NCBI GenBank assembly: GCA_002256005.1
Contig: NKIQ01000027.1
Span: 1 to 37,728, forward strand
Direction: 5' to 3'
Length of the DNA: 37,728 nt
DNA from: Alphaproteobacteria bacterium PA4
GTDB lineage: Bacteria > Pseudomonadota > Alphaproteobacteria > Sphingomonadales > Sphingomonadaceae
Both the position numbers and the translations under genes were made by a program. Positions 24,563 to 33,141 of the stretch are shown here, in pieces (positions within the stretch are counted from its first letter, which is position 1; every line of letters starts with the position of its first letter). Below the pieces are notes generated by a model, which worked only from the letters and a program-made list of their open reading frames with translations, was not told the origin of the DNA and ran no database searches.

Positions 24563-25717
24563 ATGCACGACGACATGATCCCGGATCCCTTTGCCGACGC
24601 CCGGCGCCGCGATGGCGTGCTGGTCACGCACTTCGGCAACGAGGCGATTCCGATGATCCTTAGCCATCGTGCGGTGCGGGCCGCTGCCGGCAATTGGCAG
24701 GTTTTCAGTTCCGACGCGCCCTTCCGCGTGCCGATCCCCAGCGAGGAACAGGTGCGCAGCATCCGCCAGCTGCCGATCGAGGCGGACCCGCCGCTGCACA
24801 GCCGCTTTCGGGCCCTGCTGAACCCCATCTTCCGGCGCCCGCTGCAGGCCGATTATGCCGCCCGGATCGACGCGCTGGTGGCCGGCATGATCGAGGCGGC
24901 GGCGGCACGCCCCAGCGTCGAGATTGTCCGCGACTTCGCCCTGCCGCTGCAATCACGGGCGCTGACCCTGCTGCTCGGCATGCCGGAAGCGGCCGCCGAG
25001 GAATGGATCGGCTGGGGCACCCATGTCTTTCACGATGGTGCCGACGGCACCGCGAAGGGCGCCGTGCTCGACACCTATATCCGCCACAGGGTCGCCGCCG
25101 CACACCGCTATGCCGGCGAAGACTTCTTCGGCGCCATGACCCGAATGCAGGTCGACGGCCGCGCGCTGACCGATGACGAGATGGTCGGGATCGCCAATCT
25201 GGTCTTCGCTGGCGGCCGTGACACCGTCATCAACGCCATCAGCCGCATCATCGGCCATTTCGCCGCCGACCGCGCGGCGCTGGTGGCGCTGGGCAGCGAC
25301 AGCAAGCGCATCGCCTTTGCCGTCGAGGAGTTCATCCGGGTGATCAGCCCGTTGACGCACATCGGCCGCGTCTGCCCGGCCGAAACCACCGTCGGCCCGG
25401 TCACCGTCGCCGCCGATGCGCGCGTGTCGCTGTGCTGGGCGGCGGCCAATCATGACGAGCAGGTGTTCGACGATCCGGCCACGCTTCGCCTCGACCGCTC
25501 GCCCAACCCGCATGTCGGCTTTGGCAGCGGTATCCACAATTGCCTCGGCTCGGCGCAGGCGCGCGTCATCCTGCGCAGCCTCATCCGCCAATTGGGCGCG
25601 CGCACCCGCGCGATGACGCTGCTGGCGGCCGAGAAGCAGTTTGAAACCACCCCGCAATATCGCCGCTGGGTCGGCTATGAATCCTTGCACATCCGAATCG
25701 AGGGAGCATCGGCATGA
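24563..25717 (+). CDS. Cytochrome P450
   Basis: Cytoplasmic haem monooxygenase of about 384 residues, a bacterial class I type needing a ferredoxin and reductase, neither of which is in the window. Motifs are AGGRDT in the I helix (residues 216-221, with the acid/threonine pair for oxygen activation), EFIR (ExxR, 256-259), and the haem loop FGSGIHNCLG with cysteine 327 as the iron ligand. The N-terminus has no membrane anchor. I chose the ATG at 24563; a TTG 45 bases upstream gives an unlikely Cys-rich tail. The stop overlaps the GH13 start by four bases (ATGA). Its link to two exported glycosidases points to modified sugars as substrates, for example oxidative O-demethylation, but that is inference. 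Confidence 0.92.
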   Translation: MHDDMIPDPFADARRRDGVLVTHFGNEAIPMILSHRAVRAAAGNWQVFSSDAPFRVPIPSEEQVRSIRQLPIEADPPLHSRFRALLNPIFRRPLQADYAARIDALVAGMIEAAAARPSVEIVRDFALPLQSRALTLLLGMPEAAAEEWIGWGTHVFHDGADGTAKGAVLDTYIRHRVAAAHRYAGEDFFGAMTRMQVDGRALTDDEMVGIANLVFAGGRDTVINAISRIIGHFAADRAALVALGSDSKRIAFAVEEFIRVISPLTHIGRVCPAETTVGPVTVAADARVSLCWAAANHDEQVFDDPATLRLDRSPNPHVGFGSGIHNCLGSAQARVILRSLIRQLGARTRAMTLLAAEKQFETTPQYRRWVGYESLHIRIEGASA

Positions 25718-27282
25718 AGGCCCTGCTGCAGGCGCTGGCACTGGCTGCGGCGCTCGCCGCATCGCCGCTGCCGGCCAGACCGGCGCCAGCCACCACGGCC
25801 GCTGCCGAGCGGCCCGCGCTCTTCTACCACATCTTCCTGCGCAGCTTTCGCGACAGCAATGGCGACCGCAACGGCGATTTGCGCGGCCTCATCGCCAGCC
25901 TCGATTATCTGCAGGGGCTGGGTGTCACCACCATCCTGCTGACGCCGCTCTATCCTTCCGCCTTCTACCACAATTATTTCGCCGATGATTTCGACGGGAT
26001 CGATCCCGAATATGGCGACATGGCGGATTTCAGGGCGCTGGTCGCCGATCTGCACCGGCGCGGCATGCGGATCATCCTCGATCAGGAAATCCAATATGTG
26101 ACCGGCCAGCACGACTGGTATCGGTCATCGCACGACCAGCCCAACAGCCCGGTCGCGAATTCCCTGCTCTACAAGGACAAGGGCAATCATGTGCCGGTGG
26201 CGACGCTGCTCGGCACCAATGATTTCACCATCTGGCCCAATAGCAAGCAGCAGATCTTCACCGTCAATCTCGCCGAGCCCAGGGTTCGTACCTATTTCAC
26301 CGCCTATCTGAAACGCTGGATGGACCCCGATCAGGACGGTGACCCCGGCGACGGTGTCGATGGCTTTCGCATCGATCACATGATGGACGATCTCGACAAT
26401 GCCGGCGTACTGACCGGGCTGCTCTCCGGCTTCTGGGCGCCGATGCTCGCCGATCTGCGCCGCCTCAATCCCAAGATCGAGGTCATTGCCGAACAGGCCG
26501 ATTGGGGCGATGGCGCCGCCTTTTTCGAGCAAGGCAGGGTCAATACCGTCTTCGCCTTCCCGATCTGGAAGGCCGCCAATGCGCTGGACGCCAGCGCGCT
26601 GGCCGCGGCCATCCGCCGGTCCGGCACCCTCATCGGCCCCGGCCGCGACCAGCTCGTCTTTGTCGAGAACCATGATACCGAGCGGTTCGCGGAGGGCGCC
26701 CGCAACACCCCGGCAATCCGGGCGCTTGGTGCCGCCCTCACCCTGCTGACCGGCTGGACGCCCAGCCTCTATTATGGCCAGGAACTCGGCATGGGCGGCA
26801 AGCGCGCGACCGATCCGGGCGGCAGTGTCGACACGCCGGACATTCCGTTGCGCCAGGCGTTCCGCTGGGTCGCCGACCCGCTGGCCGCGCCCAATGCCGC
26901 CTGGTACCGGCAATTTCCCGAGGCCTATCGCACGCCCGACAGCCAGGCACCGGGCGATGGCGTCTCGGTCGCCGAACAGGATGGTGATCGGGCGGCGCTG
27001 CTCAACATCTATCGCACGCTGTCGGCGCTGCGGGCACGCGAGCCATCGCTGGCGCGGGGCGATACCAGCGTTGTCGCCCAGACCGGCGATCTGCTGCTGA
27101 TCGAGCGCCGGGCCAGCAGCCACCGCACCCGCATCCTGTTCAACCTGGGGGCGGCGCCGGCGACGCTGCCCGTGCCGGACGCGGACCGGCTCGCCGACCG
27201 GCTCTATGGCGCGGCGTCACGCACCGGAACCGATCTCACCGCGCCACCCCATTCGGCGACGGTCTGGGCGATGCGGCCATGA
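25714..27282 (+). CDS. Exported alpha-amylase-family glycoside hydrolase (GH13)
   Basis: A 522-residue glycosidase with a signal peptide (residues 1-22, MKALLQALALAAALAASPLP), so periplasmic or outer. It has the (beta/alpha)8 barrel motifs of GH13: catalytic nucleophile Asp221 in GVDGFRIDHM, acid/base Glu260 in VIAEQADW, and Asp321 in VENHDTER. The usual first conserved region D-x-V-x-N-H is replaced by DQEIQY (123-128), so the histidine that normally contacts the -1 sugar is missing. A C-terminal beta domain follows (ALRAREPSLARGDTSV). Expected substrates are alpha-glucosidic bonds; hydrolase or transferase cannot be told. It overlaps the P450 stop and the GH92 start by four bases each. Confidence 0.88.
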   Translation: MKALLQALALAAALAASPLPARPAPATTAAAERPALFYHIFLRSFRDSNGDRNGDLRGLIASLDYLQGLGVTTILLTPLYPSAFYHNYFADDFDGIDPEYGDMADFRALVADLHRRGMRIILDQEIQYVTGQHDWYRSSHDQPNSPVANSLLYKDKGNHVPVATLLGTNDFTIWPNSKQQIFTVNLAEPRVRTYFTAYLKRWMDPDQDGDPGDGVDGFRIDHMMDDLDNAGVLTGLLSGFWAPMLADLRRLNPKIEVIAEQADWGDGAAFFEQGRVNTVFAFPIWKAANALDASALAAAIRRSGTLIGPGRDQLVFVENHDTERFAEGARNTPAIRALGAALTLLTGWTPSLYYGQELGMGGKRATDPGGSVDTPDIPLRQAFRWVADPLAAPNAAWYRQFPEAYRTPDSQAPGDGVSVAEQDGDRAALLNIYRTLSALRAREPSLARGDTSVVAQTGDLLLIERRASSHRTRILFNLGAAPATLPVPDADRLADRLYGAASRTGTDLTAPPHSATVWAMRP

Positions 27283-29453
27283 ACCGGCTGCGACGACTGG
27301 CGCGGGCGCTGCTGGCGCGAGCGCTGCTGGGGCTGGCCCTGCTGCCGGCCGCCGCCCATGCCGCGCGGCTCACCGACTTCGTCGATCCGTTCATCGGCAC
27401 CGATGGCACCGGCCATACCGCGCCCGCGGCCAGCCGGCCCTTTGCCATGGTGGCGCCCGGCCCCGACAATGCCGACAGTGGCTGGGACTATACCAGCGGC
27501 TATCAGTATCGCGCGCCGCGCATCATCGGCTTTTCGCAGACCCGCGCCAGCGGCACCGGCATCCCGGAGCTGGGCGACATCCTGCTGATGCCCATGCAGG
27601 CCGCGCGCGAAAGCGACTTCGGCAGCCGCTATGACAAGGCCAGCGAGGTCGCCCGGCCCGGTTATTACAGCGTCCGGCTGACCGACAATGACGTGCGCGT
27701 CGAGCTGACCAGCACGGCGCGCGTCGCCCTGCATCGCTATCGTTTCAGCCGCCCCGGCCGGGTCTGGCTGGTCGCCGATTTCCAGCACGGCCTGCGCTTC
27801 CTCACCCGCGATCGCGTCACGGCGAGCAATATCACGCCGGGGCCGAACGGCATCGCGGGCAGCGTCAGTTCCGACAATTGGACGAAGCGCACCATCGCCT
27901 TTGCCATGCAGTTCGATCATCCGGTCGTCGCGTCGCGCACGCTGCCGGCGCCGCCGGGCGAAAAGGCGCCGCGCTATCTGCTCGGCTTCGATCTGGGCAC
28001 GGGTGCCACGCTAAAGGTCAAGGTCGCGCTGGCGACCACCGATGTCGCCGGCGCGCGCGGCAACATGGCCGAGCTGCCCGGCTGGGATTTCGACGCCGTC
28101 GCCCGCGCCGCCGACGCCGAATGGGAAGGTCTGTTGCAGCGCGTCCGCATCACGGCCGACGCTCGCCAGCAGCGCATCTTCTACACGGCGCTCTATCACG
28201 CCTTTCTGCACCCCAGCGTCATTTCCGACCGCGATGGCCGCTATCGCGGCGGCGATGGCGCCATCGCCATGACCCGCGGCAAGGCCAGCTATTCGACGTT
28301 GTCGCTCTGGGACACCTTCCGCGCCGCCCAGCCGCTCTACACGCTGCTGGTGCCGGAGCGCGTCGACGATATCATGCTCAGCCTGCTCGATCATCACAAG
28401 GCGACGGGCATCCTGCCGCTGTGGCCGATCTGGGGCGGCGAGACCAACACCATGATCGGCAACCCGGCGCTGCCGGTGCTTGCCGACGCCTGGGCCAAGG
28501 GCTTTCGCGGTTTCGATGGCCGGGAAGCGCTGGCGGCGATGGTCGCCGCATCGACCCGGGATCACCCGCATTCGGACTGGTCGCTGTTCGACCGTTACGG
28601 CTATTACCCCTTCGATCTGGTCGCCAACGAGGCGGTCTCGCGCACGCTGGAAGCCGGCATCGGCGATGCCGCCACCGCCGAAATGGCGACGATGCTCGGC
28701 GATGCGGCGACGGCAGCGCGCTTCGCCGGCCGCGCCCGGGCCTGGCGCCAGCTGCTTGATCCCGAAACCGGGCTGGCGCGCGGGCGGGACAGCAAGGGCG
28801 GCTGGCGCACGCCGTTCGATCCCGGGCTGGTCACCTCGCCGCTCGGCCACCCCGGCGACTATACCGAGGCCAATGCCTGGCAATACAGCTGGACGCCGGC
28901 GCTGCACGACCCGCAGGGGCTGGTCGCGGCGATGGGCGGCAAGCCGGCCTTCACCGTCATGCTCGATCGCTTCTTCACAACCGCCGGCGCGATCGACAAA
29001 TTCCAGGGGCAGGAAGCCCTGATCGGCCAATATTCGCACGGCAACGAGCCCGGCCACCACATCCCCTGGCTCTATGCCTTCAGCACGACGCCGGCACAGG
29101 GCCCGCGGCTGGTGCGCCGCATCGCCGAGACCTTCTACCGCGACACGCCCGACGGCATCATCGGCAATGAGGATGCCGGGCAGATGAGCGCCTGGCTGGT
29201 GTTCGCCACCCTGGGCTTCTACCCGGTCGAACCGGCTGCGGGCCGCTATGTCGCCGGCCTGCCGCTGGTCGCCGGCGCCACCCTGCACGTGCCGGGCCAG
29301 CCGATGCTGCGCATCACCAGCACCGGGGCCGGCGACGGGCTGGCGGCGCTGTCGCTGAACGGGCGCCGGCTCGATCCGCTGGCCATCCCGCATGCGGCGC
29401 TCCGGCAGGGCGGCGAACTGCGCTTCGCGCGCGGTGCCGTGCCGGGCGAATGA
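27279..29453 (+). CDS. Exported GH92-family alpha-mannosidase-like glycosidase
   Basis: A 724-residue exported enzyme with a signal peptide (about residues 1-28, ending AAAHAARL). It belongs to GH92, calcium-dependent exo-alpha-mannosidases that invert configuration. Family blocks are FVDPFIGTDGTGHTAPAAS, FSQTRASGTGIPELGDI, ALYHAFLHPSVISDRDGRYRG, YSTLSLWDTFRAAQPL, GNEPGHHIPWLYAF (about residue 588) and GNEDAGQMSAWLVFATLGFYP (about 629; G-x-E/D-D-x-G-Q-M-S, carrying catalytic acids). No calcium site can be confirmed by eye. It is the last gene of the run, and repeat copy C starts about 50 bases past its stop. Released mannose or modified mannose would be the expected product. Confidence 0.93.
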   Translation: MNRLRRLARALLARALLGLALLPAAAHAARLTDFVDPFIGTDGTGHTAPAASRPFAMVAPGPDNADSGWDYTSGYQYRAPRIIGFSQTRASGTGIPELGDILLMPMQAARESDFGSRYDKASEVARPGYYSVRLTDNDVRVELTSTARVALHRYRFSRPGRVWLVADFQHGLRFLTRDRVTASNITPGPNGIAGSVSSDNWTKRTIAFAMQFDHPVVASRTLPAPPGEKAPRYLLGFDLGTGATLKVKVALATTDVAGARGNMAELPGWDFDAVARAADAEWEGLLQRVRITADARQQRIFYTALYHAFLHPSVISDRDGRYRGGDGAIAMTRGKASYSTLSLWDTFRAAQPLYTLLVPERVDDIMLSLLDHHKATGILPLWPIWGGETNTMIGNPALPVLADAWAKGFRGFDGREALAAMVAASTRDHPHSDWSLFDRYGYYPFDLVANEAVSRTLEAGIGDAATAEMATMLGDAATAARFAGRARAWRQLLDPETGLARGRDSKGGWRTPFDPGLVTSPLGHPGDYTEANAWQYSWTPALHDPQGLVAAMGGKPAFTVMLDRFFTTAGAIDKFQGQEALIGQYSHGNEPGHHIPWLYAFSTTPAQGPRLVRRIAETFYRDTPDGIIGNEDAGQMSAWLVFATLGFYPVEPAAGRYVAGLPLVAGATLHVPGQPMLRITSTGAGDGLAALSLNGRRLDPLAIPHAALRQGGELRFARGAVPGE

Positions 29454-29505
29454 GCGCGGTGGCGGCGACCGGGCCGGGATGACGCCCAAGCAGAAGGATG
29501 CAGGG

Positions 29506-29626
29506 CCGCCGGCGGCTGGGGTCGCAGACCCCAGACCCCAATCGATTCTGCCGCAGGAAACCTCGCGTTGCCCATGGGCCGCGCCAACGGCTGGGGTCTG
29601 GGGCCAAGGCCCCAGCCGCCGGAGGC
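29506..29626. repeat. Paired palindromic repeat, copy C
   Basis: Left arm 29509-29540 (CCGGCGGCTGGGG through AGACCCCA), right arm 29592-29622 plus GGAGGCC at the outer edge. The left arm's small hairpin is damaged (GGGGTCGCAGACCCC instead of GGGGCC-N3-GGCCCC). The 51-base spacer is different again. It lies between the convergent GH92 gene and amidohydrolase gene, about 50 and 36 bases from their stops, so it could serve as a bidirectional 3' end. Confidence 0.85.
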
Positions 29627-29661
29627 CCTTCCCATGGAAACAAAGTCCATGACGCCGGGAT

Positions 29662-31266
29662 TTACTGCCCCGCTTTCGCCGCCGTCACTTGCGCTTCCAC
29701 CGCCTTCAGCAGCGCCGGTGCGTCGAACACCACGCCGTCCTTGATCGTCCAGCGCACACCGCCGACCCGTTCGGTCTTTTGGGTGGCTTCGTTCAGCCGT
29801 TCGAAGCCGGTGCCGTAGAGCGTTTTGAAATTCTGCAGCGGGTTTTCCCGGGCGATGACCAGATCGGCGCGCATGCCGACGCGGACCAGGCCGAAATCCG
29901 GCACCTGGCCCTTGGGCTCCATCAGCGTCGTCGCGCCATTGGTGGTGGCGGCGGTGATCACCTCCAGCGGCGCAAAGCCGGCCTCCTGCAGCAATTCCAG
30001 TTCGAGGATATAGTTGAAGCCCCACAGCTGCCAGATGAAGCCGGGGTCGCTGCCGGTCGTCACCCGCCCGCCCATGTTCTTGTAATCGTTCACCAGCCGC
30101 ATGTAGCGGCCATAGAAATTGCGCCAGCTGACCTCGCGCGCCGTCGTCCAGTCGAAGAAATAGCTGCCGTGATTCTCGCGGTTCGATTCATAAAAGGCGG
30201 TCAGCGACGGCAGCGTGTAGCGGGCGTGCCAATCGGCGTTCTTCGCCCGCATCAGGTCGCGGCTGGCGCTGTAGATGTTGAACGTGGGGTCAAAGGTGAC
30301 GCCGGTCGCCTTTTGCGCCTGCAGATACGCCACCCATTCCGGGCCGCCGGGCTCGTGGATCTGGTTCCAGATGTCGGCGATACCGCCGAAGCGCATCTGT
30401 TCATCGTTGAAATTGTAATTGACCGGCGTGTCCTGCACCCGGCGATCCTTCAGCAGCGCTTCGAAATGGCCATAGAAATGCGTGACGGTGCCGAGGCCGG
30501 CCGCGGCGGCATCGCGGGCGTTGAATTCGGCGACATTGGGCTGGCTCAGATGCGCGACGGTGCCGAGCCCGAGCTTTTTCGCCTCGTCGAGCGCTGCCCG
30601 GTCGATGGCCGGGGTCTCGTCGCCGCGGTTGAAGATTTTGATGCCGTCGATGCCGGCCTTGGCCGCCCAGCGCACCCATTCGCGTGCCTTTTCCGGCGTC
30701 TGCACCCGGCCGCCGCTCCAGCCGGCCGACGCGCCGCTGCCCAGCGTCTGATAGACGAAGATGTGCGGCGCGGTGATGGTGCCGGCGGCACTGCGCCGCT
30801 TGTCGTCAAGGGCATGGGCGGCATCGTCGCCGAACAGCGGCACGCCGCGAATGGTGGTGACGCCATGCGCCAGCCACAGCCGATAGGGATAGCCGGGATC
30901 GGGCGCCTTGTCGGGGTCGCCGCTATGGCCGTGCATGTCGACAAAGCCGGGCATGACATACATGCCGGTCGCATCGATTTCGGTCACATCACCCTGGGGC
31001 GGGCGGCGCTCGCGCAGCGGCAGCCCCGGCGTGCCGGCGCTGCGGATCTCGGCGATGCGATTGCCCTTGATGACGATGTCGGCCGGGCCGAACGGTGGCC
31101 CGCCATTGCCGGTGATGATGGTGGCGCCGCGGATGACCAGCGTCGGATAGGGGCCGGCGCCTTCCCCAGCCGGCCGCGCCGGGGTGGGCAGCATGCCGGC
31201 GGCGAGCGCGGGCGCCGCAATCAGCGCCATTATGGCCGCAATGCCCAACTGCCGGATCCGTCGCAT
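29662..31266 (-). CDS. Exported amidohydrolase-superfamily protein
   Basis: A 534-residue metal-dependent hydrolase with a signal peptide (MRRIRQLGIAAIMALIAAPALA). Family marks are VIRGATIITGNG, FVDMHGHSGD (the HxH metal motif at the end of strand 1), IKIFNRGDETP (metal-bridging lysine region), TVAHLSQP, VTHFYGHFE, and TGSDPGF (final Asp). The C-terminal block GLVRVGMRADLVIARENPLQNF is the typical composite-domain close. The long form resembles imidazolonepropionase-like and secreted Xaa-Pro or cyclic-imide hydrolases, but the substrate is unknown. A strong AAGGGGG lies upstream of the ATG at 31266. Divergent from plsY, with 87 bases between. Confidence 0.85.
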   Translation of the reverse strand: MRRIRQLGIAAIMALIAAPALAAGMLPTPARPAGEGAGPYPTLVIRGATIITGNGGPPFGPADIVIKGNRIAEIRSAGTPGLPLRERRPPQGDVTEIDATGMYVMPGFVDMHGHSGDPDKAPDPGYPYRLWLAHGVTTIRGVPLFGDDAAHALDDKRRSAAGTITAPHIFVYQTLGSGASAGWSGGRVQTPEKAREWVRWAAKAGIDGIKIFNRGDETPAIDRAALDEAKKLGLGTVAHLSQPNVAEFNARDAAAAGLGTVTHFYGHFEALLKDRRVQDTPVNYNFNDEQMRFGGIADIWNQIHEPGGPEWVAYLQAQKATGVTFDPTFNIYSASRDLMRAKNADWHARYTLPSLTAFYESNRENHGSYFFDWTTAREVSWRNFYGRYMRLVNDYKNMGGRVTTGSDPGFIWQLWGFNYILELELLQEAGFAPLEVITAATTNGATTLMEPKGQVPDFGLVRVGMRADLVIARENPLQNFKTLYGTGFERLNEATQKTERVGGVRWTIKDGVVFDAPALLKAVEAQVTAAKAGQ

Positions 31267-31353
31267 GTTTTCGCCCCCTTGCCCCTGCCGGGGCCAGCAT
31301 AGCGGCTCTTGCCGGGCTTTCAAACGCCGGGCCTTGCCGCTAGCGTTGGCGGC

Positions 31354-31938
31354 ATGACCTCCGTCACCCTGTCATGGCTGCTTATCGGCTATCTGTTCGG
31401 CAGCATCCCGTTCGGGCTGTTGCTGACCCGCGCCATCGGCATCGACATCCGCGCTGTCGGCTCCGGCAACATCGGCACCACCAATGTGCTGCGCACCGGC
31501 AACAAGGGGCTGGCGGCGGCGACGCTGCTGCTCGATGCCGGCAAGGGCGCCGCAGCCGTGCTGCTCGCCGGCCATTTCGACGGGGCGGAGGCGGGGATGC
31601 TGGCCGGTGTCGCCGCCTTCATCGGCCATTGCTATCCGGTCTGGCTGGGCTTTCGCGGCGGCAAGGGCGTGGCGACCCTGCTTGGCGTGGCGCTGGCGGC
31701 CGTGCCGCTGGCCGGGCTGATCGCGCTCATCGCCTGGCTCGGCGGCGCGCTCGCCACCCGCTATTCCTCGGTCGGCGGGCTGACAGCGGCGGTGGCGGCG
31801 CCGGTCGCCGCCTGGGCGCTCGGCGCGCCGCATTCGGCGCTTGCGCTCGCCGTGCTGGCGGCGATCCTGTTCTGGAAGCATCGGGACAATATCGCCCGGC
31901 TGCGCGCCGGCACCGAAAGCAAGATCGGCCAGAAGTGA
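31354..31938 (+). CDS. plsY: Glycerol-3-phosphate acyltransferase PlsY
   Basis: Integral membrane enzyme that transfers an acyl group from acyl-phosphate to glycerol-3-phosphate, starting phospholipid synthesis. The 194-residue protein shows five predicted helices and the three PlsY motifs: GSGNIGTTNVLR, FIGHCYPVWLGFRGGKGVAT and KHRDNIARLRAGTE. I chose the ATG at 31354 (MTSVTLSWLLIGYLFGSIPFG), which leads straight into the first helix; earlier in-frame starts add a non-conserved tail. Its TGA overlaps the dprA start by four bases (GTGA), and the order plsY-dprA-topA is typical of alphaproteobacteria. Confidence 0.94.
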   Translation: MTSVTLSWLLIGYLFGSIPFGLLLTRAIGIDIRAVGSGNIGTTNVLRTGNKGLAAATLLLDAGKGAAAVLLAGHFDGAEAGMLAGVAAFIGHCYPVWLGFRGGKGVATLLGVALAAVPLAGLIALIAWLGGALATRYSSVGGLTAAVAAPVAAWALGAPHSALALAVLAAILFWKHRDNIARLRAGTESKIGQK

Positions 31939-33032
31939 TCCCGGCCGATGCCGTCGCCCGGCTGCGGCTGATCCGCACCGAATCGATCGGGCCGGTCACC
32001 TATCGGCAATTGCTGGCGCGTTTCGGCAGCGCCGATGCGGCGCTGGCAGCGCTGCCCGACCTCGCCCGGCGCGGCAACCGCCAGCTCGCCATCGCCAGTG
32101 CGGCGGCGGCGGAGGATGAGCTGGCGACAATCGCCGCGCTCGGCGTCACGCCGCTGTTCATCGGCACGCCGCATTATCCGGCGCTGGTTGCCGCCACCGA
32201 AGCCGCGCCGCCGCTGCTCTGCGCGCACGGCGATATCGGCCTGCTCGAACGCCCGGCGCTGGCCATTGTCGGTGCCCGCAACGCCAGCGCCGCCGGCGTG
32301 CAGTTCGCCCGGCAGCTGGCCAGTGAACTGTCCGGTGATGATCTCGTCATCGTCTCCGGCCTTGCTCGCGGCATCGACACGGCGGCGCACCAGGGCGCGC
32401 TGGAGGGCGGCACCATCGCCGTCGTCGCCGGCGGCATCGATGTGGTGTTCCCGCCCGAAAATGCCGGGCTGATGGCCGAGATCGCCGCCCGCGGCCTGGT
32501 CATCGCCGAACAGCCGCCCGGCACCCAGCCGCAGGGCTGGCACTTTCCGCGCCGCAACCGCATCATCGCCGGGCTCGCCGCCGGCACCCTGGTGGTGGAA
32601 GGCGCGCCCAAATCGGGCAGCCTGATCACCGCGCGTCTCGCCGCCGATTATGGCCGCGAGGTGATGGCGGTGCCGGGCAACCCGCTCGATCCGCGCGCCC
32701 AGGGCTGCAATTTGCTGATCCGCGAGGGCGCCACGCTGGTGCAGGGTGCCGCCGATGTGCGCGAGGCGCTGTCGGCCTTTGGCGAGGGCCCGCAGCTGGG
32801 CATGCGCTTCCGCGCCGCCGATCCCGCACCGGTCTGGGATGAAGCGCCGCTGGAAGCCGATGCCGATGACCGTTCCGCCATCGCCGCGCTGCTGTCGCGC
32901 ACCCCGGTCGCCATCGATGAACTGGTGCGCCAGTCGGCGCGCCCGGCGGCGGTGGTGGCGACCGTGCTGCTCGATCTCGAACTCGCCGGCACACTCGTCC
33001 GCCATGCCGGCGGCCGCGTCGCCGCCACCTGA
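31935..33032 (+). CDS. dprA: DNA-processing protein DprA
   Basis: Cytosolic protein that protects incoming single-stranded DNA and loads RecA during transformation. About 365 residues. The Rossmann-like core contains VGARNASAAGVQFAR, SGLARGIDTAAHQGALEGGT, GGIDVVFPPEN, FPRRNRIIAGLA, and PKSGSLITARLAADYGR. A C-terminal winged-helix (DprA_WH) region follows (TPVAIDELVRQSARPAAVVA). The start is a GTG at 31935 that overlaps the plsY stop, giving VIPADAVARLRLIRTESIGP, a normal DprA N-terminus. No other competence gene is in the window. topA follows after 109 bases. Confidence 0.94.
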   Translation: MIPADAVARLRLIRTESIGPVTYRQLLARFGSADAALAALPDLARRGNRQLAIASAAAAEDELATIAALGVTPLFIGTPHYPALVAATEAAPPLLCAHGDIGLLERPALAIVGARNASAAGVQFARQLASELSGDDLVIVSGLARGIDTAAHQGALEGGTIAVVAGGIDVVFPPENAGLMAEIAARGLVIAEQPPGTQPQGWHFPRRNRIIAGLAAGTLVVEGAPKSGSLITARLAADYGREVMAVPGNPLDPRAQGCNLLIREGATLVQGAADVREALSAFGEGPQLGMRFRAADPAPVWDEAPLEADADDRSAIAALLSRTPVAIDELVRQSARPAAVVATVLLDLELAGTLVRHAGGRVAAT

Positions 33033-33141
33033 CCGCCGCTGCGGCAAAGCGGGCGGCAAGGGGGTTGGGGCTTGCGCCACCCCCATATAAGGGCGTAGGG
33101 GCCGCGCCGCCGCCTATCGGCCAGCCAGAGTCAGGACCCGC

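Noticed and set aside
33061-33090. Hairpin terminator between dprA and topA
   Set aside because: The GGGG/CCCC segments pair only partly, with mismatches, and no T tract follows.
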